This document shows, piece after piece, positions 1 through 5,333 of a DNA stretch of 5,751 nt. The position numbers and the translations under genes are program-made. This DNA comes from FEN-727 sp036508635. Lineage in GTDB: Bacteria; Actinomycetota; Geothermincolia; Fen-727; Anoxymicrobiaceae. The stretch's first letter is position 1, and each line of letters begins with the position of its first letter. The DNA lies in the NCBI GenBank assembly GCA_036508635.1, contig DATCGY010000032.1, forward strand, positions 1-5,751. Reading direction: 5' to 3'. The notes below the pieces were generated by a model, which worked only from the letters and a program-made list of their open reading frames with translations, was not told the DNA's origin and did no database searches.

Positions 1-727
1 CGGATTCCCCGCCAACCGGCTCTACAACCATGCACGCAATCTCATCCTTGTTCTCCGCGAACGCCTTTTCCAGACCGTCGAAGTCGTTGGGCTTGACCTC
101 AACCAGCATGTCGAACGTCTGCGGCGGTATGCCCGGGGAGTTCAAGCCCGCGGTGCCGGGGATAAATAGCGAATATACGTACTGATCGTACCAGCCGTGA
201 TAGCTCCCCTCGACTTTGATGACCTTCTGCCTCTGGGTATGCGCGCGGGCGATTCGCAGCGCCGCCATGTCGGCCTCGGTGCCGGACTGCAGGAAACGGA
301 CCACATCCACGCCGGGCATGTGCTCTACTATCTTCTTGGCCGCCAGCAGCTCGTACTCGGATGTCAGCCCGGTGGATGGTCCCTTCTCCCGGATTATGTT
401 GATAATTTCGTCATCCAGCGGGTCGTAGTGGTGGCCCAGGATGATGGGAGCGCCGCACATCAGGTAGTCGACGTACTCGTTGCCGTCTATGTCCCACATC
501 CGGTAGCCCTTGGCGCGGTCCATGGCAATCGGAAAGGGGTTGTTGGTTGCCAGATTGTGCTCGACGCCGCCGGGAATGTAGCTCTGCAACTCCTCGTAGA
601 GCTTGAGCGACTTCTGTCGAGCCTTGTAGAACTTCTCCTTCTCCTTTTCCAGGACGTCGTCGGGAACGGGGTGCAGGTCCGTTGAAACGACCCTGCCGAG
701 TCGCTCCATTATCTCTTCATATTCCAT
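1..727 (-). CDS. Class III aminotransferase, glutamate-1-semialdehyde 2,1-aminomutase-like (N-terminal part)
   Basis: Reading down from an ATG at 727 gives an open frame of 242 codons that runs off the left edge. Family features: an IPGGV segment (residues 51-55), a WDIDGNEYVDY stretch (78-88), the ILGHH segment (96-100), the SGTEA pyridoxal-phosphate phosphate-binding motif (148-152), and YHGWYD (176-181), followed by VVEPVGG (234-240). This order is that of glutamate-1-semialdehyde aminomutase and close class III PLP aminotransferases. The catalytic lysine lies beyond the window, so activity cannot be judged. The segment after PGGV reads EHNLATNNPF, not the VNSPVRAF-type sequence of classical HemL, so a related aminotransferase with another substrate is quite possible. 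The start is supported by AAGGTG eight bases upstream. It is separated from arsM by 176 bases and probably has its own promoter, so a link to arsenic is not implied. Confidence 0.9.
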   Translation of the reverse strand, partial: MEYEEIMERLGRVVSTDLHPVPDDVLEKEKEKFYKARQKSLKLYEELQSYIPGGVEHNLATNNPFPIAMDRAKGYRMWDIDGNEYVDYLMCGAPIILGHHYDPLDDEIINIIREKGPSTGLTSEYELLAAKKIVEHMPGVDVVRFLQSGTEADMAALRIARAHTQRQKVIKVEGSYHGWYDQYVYSLFIPGTAGLNSPGIPPQTFDMLVEVKPNDFDGLEKAFAENKDEIACMVVEPVGGES

Positions 728-782
728 AGCCCACTCACCTTCTTGATGTGTAGCGACAAAAACTCCAACAAAGACTCAGTCG

Positions 783-791
783 ATTGTATCA
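783..791 (-). promoter_or_regulatory. Possible extended -10 promoter for the aminotransferase gene
   Basis: On the minus strand the sequence is TGATACAAT, an extended -10 match (TGnTATAAT with one mismatch). It would start transcription near 776 and give a leader of about 50 bases before the ATG at 727. No good -35 hexamer is seen 17 bases upstream, which is tolerable for an extended -10 site. The rest of the 728-903 gap is GC-rich. It holds a perfect 10-base palindrome TCGGCGCCGA (817-826) and a 10-base direct repeat GACGCGCGGA (825-834 and 876-885), but no hairpin followed by a T-run that would serve as a terminator after arsM. Confidence 0.35.
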
Positions 792-903
792 AATCGGCAG
801 GTCGGACTGCGGCTTATCGGCGCCGACGCGCGGAACTGTTGCACGACCCGAGCATCTGGAAACAGCAGGCCGGACGACGCGCGGACCCCTTGTCAAAGTC
901 AAA

Positions 904-1734
904 TTAGCCAGGTTTGCGCGCGAATACGCTCACGCTGGCTATCGAGCTCCCCAGCTCAGTAGCATCCGCCTCCTTGATGTCCATGCTCTCCATAACGGCC
1001 TTGCCCGTAGGGTCGTTAGCCATAAGCGTTATCGGAAATCCTTTTTCCTCAATGACCTCGACAGGATCGAACCCCGCCTTCTCGATGGCGCCAATGTAGT
1101 CAGCCTTTATCGAAGCGCCCGCCACGCAACCAACATAAGCGGCAACCGATTCTTTAACGGCCTGTGGCAACTCTTTAAGCAGGACTATGTCTGATACCAT
1201 CAACCGCCCACCAGGCTTGAGTATCCTGAACGCATCGGCGAATACCGCTTTCTTGTCAGGCACAAGGTTTATCACGCAGTTCGATATGATGGCGTCCGCG
1301 GAGTTGTCCGCGATGGGCAGGTGCTCGATCTCGCCGAGCCTGAACTCGACGTTCTCGAAGCCGCCCTTGCCGGCGTTCTCGCGGGCTTTGTCGAGCATCT
1401 CGGGAGTCATGTCCACCCCAATGACCCTGCCGCTTTCACCCACCCGGCGTGCCGCCAGGAAGCTGTCAAAGCCGGGGCCCGAACCCAAGTCCACTACGAT
1501 CTCGCCCTCGATGAGCGATGCCAGCGCCACCGGGTTACCACAGCCCAAGCCCAGGTTGGCTCCCTCTGGGACTGCCTGCATATCCTCGTCCGTATAGCCG
1601 ATCTGCCTGCTGATATCCTCAGCGAGCGACGGTCCGCTGCAGCACGAGCTGTCCGTCGTATAACAGGAGCACTCCGTCTGCGCGACCTTCGCGTACCCTT
1701 CCCTTACAATCTTCTTGGCCTTCTCCTCTTCCAT
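904..1734 (-). CDS. arsM: Arsenite S-adenosylmethionine methyltransferase ArsM
   Basis: 276 residues; ArsM transfers methyl groups from S-adenosylmethionine to trivalent arsenic in the cytoplasm, giving mono-, di- and trimethylated forms. The class I methyltransferase fold is clear: motif I VDLGSGPGFD at 81-90, GVDMTPEML at 106-114 and a FRILKPGGRLMVSD motif at 169-182. The arsenic-site cysteines expected in the family are present: C65 in LGLGCGNP, C153 in SNCVINL and C203 in YVGCVAGA, matching the three canonical positions of characterised ArsM. C31/C32 or C22/C24 in a cysteine-rich N-terminus could fill the fourth role. I chose the ATG at 1734 because GAGG lies six bases upstream; the in-frame ATG at 1749 has no ribosome site. 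It follows the mtrA-like gene by 38 bases and is the last gene of the operon. Confidence 0.95.
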   Translation of the reverse strand: MEEEKAKKIVREGYAKVAQTECSCYTTDSSCCSGPSLAEDISRQIGYTDEDMQAVPEGANLGLGCGNPVALASLIEGEIVVDLGSGPGFDSFLAARRVGESGRVIGVDMTPEMLDKARENAGKGGFENVEFRLGEIEHLPIADNSADAIISNCVINLVPDKKAVFADAFRILKPGGRLMVSDIVLLKELPQAVKESVAAYVGCVAGASIKADYIGAIEKAGFDPVEVIEEKGFPITLMANDPTGKAVMESMDIKEADATELGSSIASVSVFARKPG

Positions 1735-1756
1735 AAAACACCTCTCCATTCACTGA

Positions 1757-1771
1757 GCCGGCCGTACCGGC
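1757..1771 (-). other. Small GC-rich inverted repeat between mtrA-like gene and arsM
   Basis: GCCGG and CCGGC form a 5-base stem with a 5-base loop just after the mtrA-like stop and about 22 bases ahead of the arsM start. It is not followed by a T-run, so it is unlikely to be an intrinsic terminator. It could stabilise or slightly pause the transcript between the two genes, or be chance in GC-rich DNA. Confidence 0.25.
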
Positions 1772-1772
1772 A

Positions 1773-2480
1773 CTATTTCTCATCTTCTTCCGTGTTCTTC
1801 GCCACCCGCTCGATGTTCCTCTTCTTTATGCTTTCCATCAACGCCTCGGCCTTGTGTTTGGCTTCCCGCTGCTTGTCGTCTTCCGGCTCCCAGTAAGGCT
1901 GGAGTATCTTCCATGTTATAGTACCGCTCAACGGCGGCTCCGGATATGCCCCCATGTCGTAGAGTTGGTATCCCATGAACTCTACAGGCTCCTCCTGGTA
2001 GCACGACCACACGGCTTTGCGAACGAGGTCCGCATCCCCCTGGAACTGCAGGTCCACCAGGGTCAACTGCTCCCGGAACCGCTCTATCATCTCCCGCGAG
2101 ATGTTGAAGAGAAAGGGGTGCGGAGACTCCGTCCCCATTATTCTCTGCTTTTCGTCGACTCCGTTTTCGAAAAGCGCCCTGATCATGTCACCTATGAGGT
2201 GTCCCGGTGACTCCGGGCCTCCCATTACAAGGTAACGGATATTCGGGTTCGAGACTATGTTACATATCACCTTCTCCAGCCCAATGTTCTCGGTCTGTAA
2301 GGTGCCAGACAGCGCGGCCCCGCTCTCGGCCCCGGCGCGCACCAACAGCTCTATCTCGGGAGGCACTTTGTCCTGGTCCCACTTCAAGATGATGAGGACC
2401 GCGACCGGAGAGCGGTCGTTGCCACGGATGTAGCAGCCCTCCTCGGGAGGGTAGTCCGGGTGTGTATCGACTTTGAGCAC
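1773..2480 (-). CDS. mtrA: Soluble MtrA-like corrinoid-binding protein (tetrahydromethanopterin S-methyltransferase subunit A family)
   Basis: 235 residues from a GTG start. In methanogens MtrA is the cobamide-carrying subunit of the membrane methyltransferase that moves a methyl group from tetrahydromethanopterin to coenzyme M. Family hallmarks seen here: SPVAVLIIL (24-32), a GAALSGTLQTENIGLEKVI segment (54-72), SNPNIRYLVMGG (77-88), GHLIGDMIRALFENGVD (93-109) and a following IMGTESPHPFLFNI stretch (114-127). H94 sits where the cobalt-ligating histidine of MtrA (His84 in methanogen numbering) is expected. The C-terminal membrane helix of methanogen MtrA is absent; residues 196-235 form a charged, lysine/glutamate-rich tail, so the protein should be cytoplasmic. 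AAAGGAG overlaps the stop of the preceding gene and supports the GTG. It sits directly before arsM. The family is firm; the partner and methyl donor/acceptor here are unknown, and no MtrH-like methyltransferase is visible in the window. Confidence 0.85.
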   Translation of the reverse strand: MLKVDTHPDYPPEEGCYIRGNDRSPVAVLIILKWDQDKVPPEIELLVRAGAESGAALSGTLQTENIGLEKVICNIVSNPNIRYLVMGGPESPGHLIGDMIRALFENGVDEKQRIMGTESPHPFLFNISREMIERFREQLTLVDLQFQGDADLVRKAVWSCYQEEPVEFMGYQLYDMGAYPEPPLSGTITWKILQPYWEPEDDKQREAKHKAEALMESIKKRNIERVAKNTEEDEK

Positions 2481-2494
2481 TGCTCGCCACTCCT

Positions 2495-2695
2495 TTACCT
2501 GCGGCCGCCGACCTGTCCGTCGGCGCCACCGACGTCAAAAGCCCTCTTCATTCCGGACGGTCTCTCCGCTTCTTTGATTTTCGGTTCGAGAACTTTCCGG
2601 ACGAACTCCATCGCCTCATCCCTGTCTTCATCAGTAATGATGCGTCGCAGCCATATCAGCATGTCCTCGTCTAGCGTCAGCACCAGTTGTTGCAT
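2495..2695 (-). CDS. Small RHH-like protein, paralogue of its upstream neighbour
   Basis: 66 residues, not matched to a named family. A short strand-like segment LVLTL (4-8) is followed by a helix (about 10-20), an acidic turn TDEDRDE (21-27) and a second helix ending in FVRKVLEPKIKE (31-42). This strand-helix-turn-helix pattern resembles ribbon-helix-helix DNA-binding proteins, but I see no diagnostic residue. It aligns without gaps to the upstream gene over 43 residues with 20 identities, including T-L-x-E-D and the RxII core, so the pair arose by duplication. AAAGGG eight bases ahead of the ATG supports the start. The C-terminus is a glycine-rich tail (55-66). It lies 24 bases after its paralogue and 14 bases before the mtrA-like gene. 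Existence as a gene is likely; the regulator role is tentative. Confidence 0.75.
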   Translation of the reverse strand: MQQLVLTLDEDMLIWLRRIITDEDRDEAMEFVRKVLEPKIKEAERPSGMKRAFDVGGADGQVGGRR

Positions 2696-2719
2696 CTCAA
2701 TGACCCTTTCATCGTTGAC

Positions 2720-2932
2720 CTATTCATCTCTTTTGAAGCTGTCAGCCTGACCCGGGTTGTACCCGATGTCATAGAACGGTACGCAGTGAGGAAGCTCGTT
2801 CGCTTTGACCTTCTCTTCGAGCACGTCTCGAATGAACCTCAAGGCGTCGGCCCCATCGTCGTCTTCTATGATGCGCTCCAGCCTCGCAACTTCATCCTCG
2901 CAAAGCGTGACGGCCATTCTCTTCATTACCAT
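2720..2932 (-). CDS. Small RHH-like protein, first of a tandem paralogous pair
   Basis: 70 residues from the ATG at 2932. A strand-like MAVTL (6-10) with a preceding KR leads into a helix with ARLERII (16-22), an acidic turn EDDDGAD (23-29) and a second helix LRFIRDVLEEKVK (31-43). This looks like a ribbon-helix-helix dimerisation unit, a fold common in small repressors. The C-terminal 25 residues carry a PHCVPFYDIG segment whose DIG ending is echoed as DVG in the paralogue. I preferred ATG 2932 because GAGG lies seven bases upstream and because the paralogue begins at the matching place; an in-frame TTG at 2971 would add 13 residues. The gene starts 63 bases after the arsF-arsG stop, the widest gap in the operon, which contains a palindrome over its ribosome site. 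Function not established. Confidence 0.75.
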   Translation of the reverse strand: MVMKRMAVTLCEDEVARLERIIEDDDGADALRFIRDVLEEKVKANELPHCVPFYDIGYNPGQADSFKRDE

Positions 2933-2945
2933 TAGAGGTCCTCTA
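2933..2945. promoter_or_regulatory. Palindrome TAGAGGTCCTCTA over the ribosome site of the small-protein gene
   Basis: Two perfect 6-base arms (TAGAGG and CCTCTA) surround one central base, directly abutting the ATG at 2932 and covering its GAGG ribosome-binding site. As DNA it has the look of a dimer operator with TAGA/TCTA outer half-sites; as RNA it could form a five-pair hairpin that hides the ribosome site. Function is inferred from position and symmetry only. Confidence 0.35.
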
Positions 2946-2995
2946 TTAATCCTTAATCTAATATCCGGCAAGGCGGGCTGTCGTATCTCCTCCTT

Positions 2996-4174
2996 TTAGA
3001 AGAACGACTTGATCAGAACCACCAGGTAGTAGATGCCTACACCTATGAACACGATACCCGCAAACCACCTGAAGTACTTCTCGAACTTCTGTATGCGCGC
3101 CACGTGCTTCCCCATCTCCGAGACTCCCAGTGAGAGCGCGACCGCGAACAGAATCACCGGGAGGCCGGTCCCGAACCCGTATATCGCTGGGAACGTAATC
3201 CCGCCGGCCGAGTCCAGGGCGATCGGGATGAGCATGCCGAAGAACAGTATCGCGCTGTAAGGACAGAAGGCCAGCGCAAAAAGGATGCCCAGCAGGAAAG
3301 AGCTGACTAGCCCCCAGTCGCCTATCTTCTCCTGTATAGCCGAGGTGATGCGGCCCTTGAAGATCGAGAACTTGATGACGTCAAGCATCACCAACCCGAA
3401 GAATATGAGGAGCGGGCCCAGGAACTTGTCGGCGGAGTCCTGGAAGAAGAGCGAGACCCGCGAAGCGCTGAGACCTATCAGGACAAGGAGTACCCCTATA
3501 AGCGTGTAAGCAACCATCCGCCCCGCCGTGTAGAGCACGCTTGCGAGCACGGTGTACCTTCGGCTTTCGAGCTTCTTCGAGACGTACGAGAGCGCGGCTA
3601 TGTTAGTGGCCAGGGGGCAGGGACTGATGGCGGTCAACAGGCCGAGGAGCAACGCCGCCAGTACCACGGGCACGCCTGCGAGTGGCAGGGCATCTCCCTG
3701 GCTCTTGCCTGTGAGAGCTGTCTCTATCTCAGTGGAGATTATCTCCTTGCACTTCTCAGGATTGTTCCAATGGAGCCATACGTTCTTGATTTCACGATGC
3801 TCGCGCCTGCCACCGCCGCTCGCGACGACGTAAAGCGAGGAACCGGTCACGCCGAGTTCTTGGACGAGCTCCTTGTTCTTCGGCTCGTCTATCTCCAGGG
3901 ACTTGAACACGAGCTTGCCGTCTTTCATCTCTTTCGCGAACCCGTCCTCGGTAACTGCCTTCGCGAATTTCTCAACGTTGTTGCAGGAGACGCACCGGAA
4001 CCTGGGATGGAAGTACAGAATTTCGACCTTTTCGACGTCCCGCGGTGCAATCGAGATCTTGGCATTCTGACCGCTGGCGCTGGTCAGGGTGGTACCGCAC
4101 CCGCAGGCGGGAATCATCAACACGAGGATGGCGAGGCAGATTCCCAGAAGCACAATCTTGACGATCTTGGCCAT
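2996..4174 (-). CDS. arsG: Fused ArsF-like thioredoxin-like domain and ArsG/CcdA-like membrane protein
   Basis: 392 residues. The N-terminus is an export signal (3-23) ending in MIPAC, so C24 may be lipidated, followed by CGCG. Residues 45-155 form a thioredoxin-like domain with YFHPRFRCVSC: CVSC at 61-64, the signature of the ArsF family. Residues 165-392 are a six-helix membrane domain of the CcdA/DsbD type: AISPCPLATN (182-191, C186) and LAFCPYSA (301-308, C304) are the paired membrane cysteines of that superfamily, and the domain resembles ArsG. In the known arsEFG system ArsF takes part in nitro-group reduction of aromatic arsenicals and ArsG exports the trivalent aminoaromatic products. 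Those are separate proteins; here they are one chain. The alternative is a thiol-electron conduit across the membrane, as in DsbD. ATG 4174 has AAAGG nine bases upstream, and the gene lies 21 bases after the thioredoxin gene. Domain calls are firm; substrate is not. Confidence 0.88.
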   Translation of the reverse strand: MAKIVKIVLLGICLAILVLMIPACGCGTTLTSASGQNAKISIAPRDVEKVEILYFHPRFRCVSCNNVEKFAKAVTEDGFAKEMKDGKLVFKSLEIDEPKNKELVQELGVTGSSLYVVASGGGRREHREIKNVWLHWNNPEKCKEIISTEIETALTGKSQGDALPLAGVPVVLAALLLGLLTAISPCPLATNIAALSYVSKKLESRRYTVLASVLYTAGRMVAYTLIGVLLVLIGLSASRVSLFFQDSADKFLGPLLIFFGLVMLDVIKFSIFKGRITSAIQEKIGDWGLVSSFLLGILFALAFCPYSAILFFGMLIPIALDSAGGITFPAIYGFGTGLPVILFAVALSLGVSEMGKHVARIQKFEKYFRWFAGIVFIGVGIYYLVVLIKSFF

Positions 4175-4195
4175 AAGCTGGTTCGCCTTTGAGCC

Positions 4196-4714
4196 TCAGA
4201 GCAGCGCGTCGAGCTCTTTTCTCAACTGGTCGGGCGTGAGCGCACCTTGAAGGCTGTTCGCGGCCTGCCCATCACCTTTCAGAAGGAACGTTGTTGGTAT
4301 TGTCTGGATTCCATACTGCCTGTTCAAACTGTCCTCGGCGGGATCGTAGACGTCCACGATCACGAACTCCACCTTCCCCTGATACTCGGGCATGACCTGA
4401 TTCAGGTTTTTCTCCATCTCGATGCATGGGATGCACTTAGTCGAATGAAAGCAAAGAAGAACGGGTTTCCCTTCAGCCTTCGCCTGCGCGAGCACCTGCT
4501 CCGACTTGCTGGGGCTGCCGGTCTGACCTTGTGTCGCGGAATTGTTCTGTTCGGGCGTGGTGGATCGCGCGGAGCTGTTCTCGGATGCCTGCTTCACGCC
4601 GCATCCGCAATGGGGAATGAGGCAGACCACTACAAGTGTGCAAACGGTCAGGAATGTCACCGTACGTACTCGTCTCTTGAGTGTTCGAATCACCGCTACT
4701 CGCCTTGAATCCAC
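4196..4714 (-). CDS. Exported thioredoxin-like (possible lipoprotein) with CIPC active site
   Basis: 172 residues from a GTG. A basic N-terminus with several arginines precedes a hydrophobic segment (about 19-33), then LIPHCGCG (32-39), where C36 could be the lipidated cysteine although His before it is atypical. Residues 40-72 are a Ser/Thr/Gln-rich linker of low complexity. The thioredoxin domain follows: KPVLLCFHSTKCIPC (83-97) with CIPC at 94-97, FVIVDVYD (117-124), and the cis-proline segment TIPTTF (138-143). C88 is an additional cysteine in the strand before the active site. It most likely acts as a thiol-disulfide carrier outside the cytoplasmic membrane, with the membrane domain of the next gene as its probable electron source. 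The start is uncertain: an in-frame GTG at 4693 sits two bases past the upstream stop, has AAGG nine bases ahead of it, and would remove seven residues. The GTG at 4714 overlaps the preceding gene by 19 bases. Confidence 0.88.
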   Translation of the reverse strand: MDSRRVAVIRTLKRRVRTVTFLTVCTLVVVCLIPHCGCGVKQASENSSARSTTPEQNNSATQGQTGSPSKSEQVLAQAKAEGKPVLLCFHSTKCIPCIEMEKNLNQVMPEYQGKVEFVIVDVYDPAEDSLNRQYGIQTIPTTFLLKGDGQAANSLQGALTPDQLRKELDALL

Positions 4715-4932
4715 GACCTGACCGCTTTCTTTGTGGGAACTTTGCCGCTCGAAACCACTTTCCCGTCAATGACCACCCCCGGCGTCGACATGAGGTCGTA
4801 GGTCGCGATCTCCATCAGATCCTTGACTGCCTCGACCTTTACCTCCGCGCCCAACTCGCCGGCGACTTCGGCTATTAGCTTCTTGGTCTGCTCGCACCTG
4901 CTGCACCCGGACCCAAGGACTTTTATTTCCAT
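4696..4932 (-). CDS. Small glutaredoxin-like thioredoxin (MTH895/TM0996 type) with CSRC
   Basis: 78 residues, a minimal thioredoxin fold. It begins MEIKVLGSGCSRC, with the redox pair C10/C13, then a helix TKKLIAEVAGEL (15-26), a strand VKVEAV, and the cis-proline motif STPGVVIDGKVV (49-60), ending in a helix. This matches the short archaeal/bacterial thioredoxin family of about 75-80 residues. There is no signal peptide, so it is cytoplasmic. I chose the ATG at 4932 because GGAGGT lies four bases upstream and the family normally starts at this strand; the in-frame ATG at 4959 would add nine residues with only a poor ribosome site. Such proteins often neighbour arsenic permeases and CcdA-like membrane proteins. 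It could pass electrons to the membrane domain of the arsF-arsG gene, or play the part of ArsE. Confidence 0.92.
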   Translation of the reverse strand: MEIKVLGSGCSRCEQTKKLIAEVAGELGAEVKVEAVKDLMEIATYDLMSTPGVVIDGKVVSSGKVPTKKAVRSWIQGE

Positions 4933-4963
4933 TTCGACCTCCGAACGGACAGTCTGCATGACA

Positions 4964-5329
4964 TTAGTTTCTTCCCAATCTCCTCATAAAATCCTCAATG
5001 ATGGGCGCATCACCAATCCATTCAAGCCTGGCGTCCACGGCTACAGCTGGAGTAAGGTCCTTGAGTGCATAAGCCGCTCCTTGCGCCCGCTCCCGTTCAC
5101 CGACCTCCTCGAGACGCTGCCTGAGCATTCGATATCCTTCCTCGTATTCATACTCGTTTCCAAGGTCAAATACACGCAGGTCAAACTCAGCCTTGTATTC
5201 GTTCTGGAGTGCCCACTTGAGGGCCAGGGCCCTGGTAATCTTTTCCTGCTTGGCAGGGCTCGGACCGCCTGCGCATGAGCATGCGATGGGACCTATGAAT
5301 ATCTCGACGTGACGCTTTGCAGACGTCAT
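4964..5329 (-). CDS. Uncharacterised thioredoxin-fold-like protein with CxC motif
   Basis: 121 residues, no signal peptide, probably cytoplasmic. The order of elements suggests a thioredoxin fold: strand VEIFIG (8-13), then ACSCAGGP (16-23) with C17 and C19 at the start of a long helix (26-47), strand LRVFDLG (51-57), a second helix (62-81), then LTPAVAVDARLEW (92-104) with a possible cis-proline P94, and a final helix (108-118). The only cysteines are C17 and C19, a CxC pair rather than the usual CxxC. Position between acr3 and a thioredoxin, and the general shape, recall ArsD, the arsenic metallochaperone, but the ArsD Cys-Cys pair plus third cysteine is absent, so I do not call it ArsD. 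ATG 5329 lies four bases after the acr3 stop; GGAGG is 12 bases upstream, inside the end of acr3, suggesting translational coupling. Confidence 0.8.
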   Translation of the reverse strand: MTSAKRHVEIFIGPIACSCAGGPSPAKQEKITRALALKWALQNEYKAEFDLRVFDLGNEYEYEEGYRMLRQRLEEVGERERAQGAAYALKDLTPAVAVDARLEWIGDAPIIEDFMRRLGRN

Positions 5330-5333
5330 AAGG

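Noticed and set aside
197..685. Plus-strand open frame of 162 codons
   Set aside because: It lies antisense to a clearly recognisable aminotransferase reading frame, and its translation has no family motif.
885..902. TTGACT/TTGACA -35-like boxes just after the arsM stop
   Set aside because: No -10-like hexamer lies 15-19 bases downstream on the minus strand; the following sequence is GC-rich.
836..903. Intrinsic terminator after arsM
   Set aside because: The only stem candidate (CTGTT/AACAG) is weak with a 20-base loop and no T-run follows it.
1187..1896. Long plus-strand open frames opposite arsM and the end of the mtrA-like gene
   Set aside because: They are antisense shadows of GC-rich coding DNA; the minus-strand products carry full family motifs and ribosome sites.
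2260..2538. Minus-strand frame of 92 codons overlapping the mtrA-like gene
   Set aside because: It overlaps the MtrA-like frame and a small paralogue, and its Arg/Gly-rich translation looks like an out-of-frame reading.
2943..2971. Possible promoter TTGCCG - 17 bases - TAATAG ahead of the small-protein genes
   Set aside because: The -10 match is poor, and the start point would fall within the ribosome site and leave a nearly leaderless message; AT-richness alone explains the resemblance.
4473..4769. Minus-strand frame of 98 codons across the two thioredoxin genes
   Set aside because: It overlaps two genes with intact CxxC and cis-proline motifs and shows no features of its own.
4964..5329. 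Calling the CxC protein ArsD
   Set aside because: ArsD has an adjacent Cys-Cys pair and a third cysteine near residue 18; here only C17 and C19 exist and overall similarity is not convincing.
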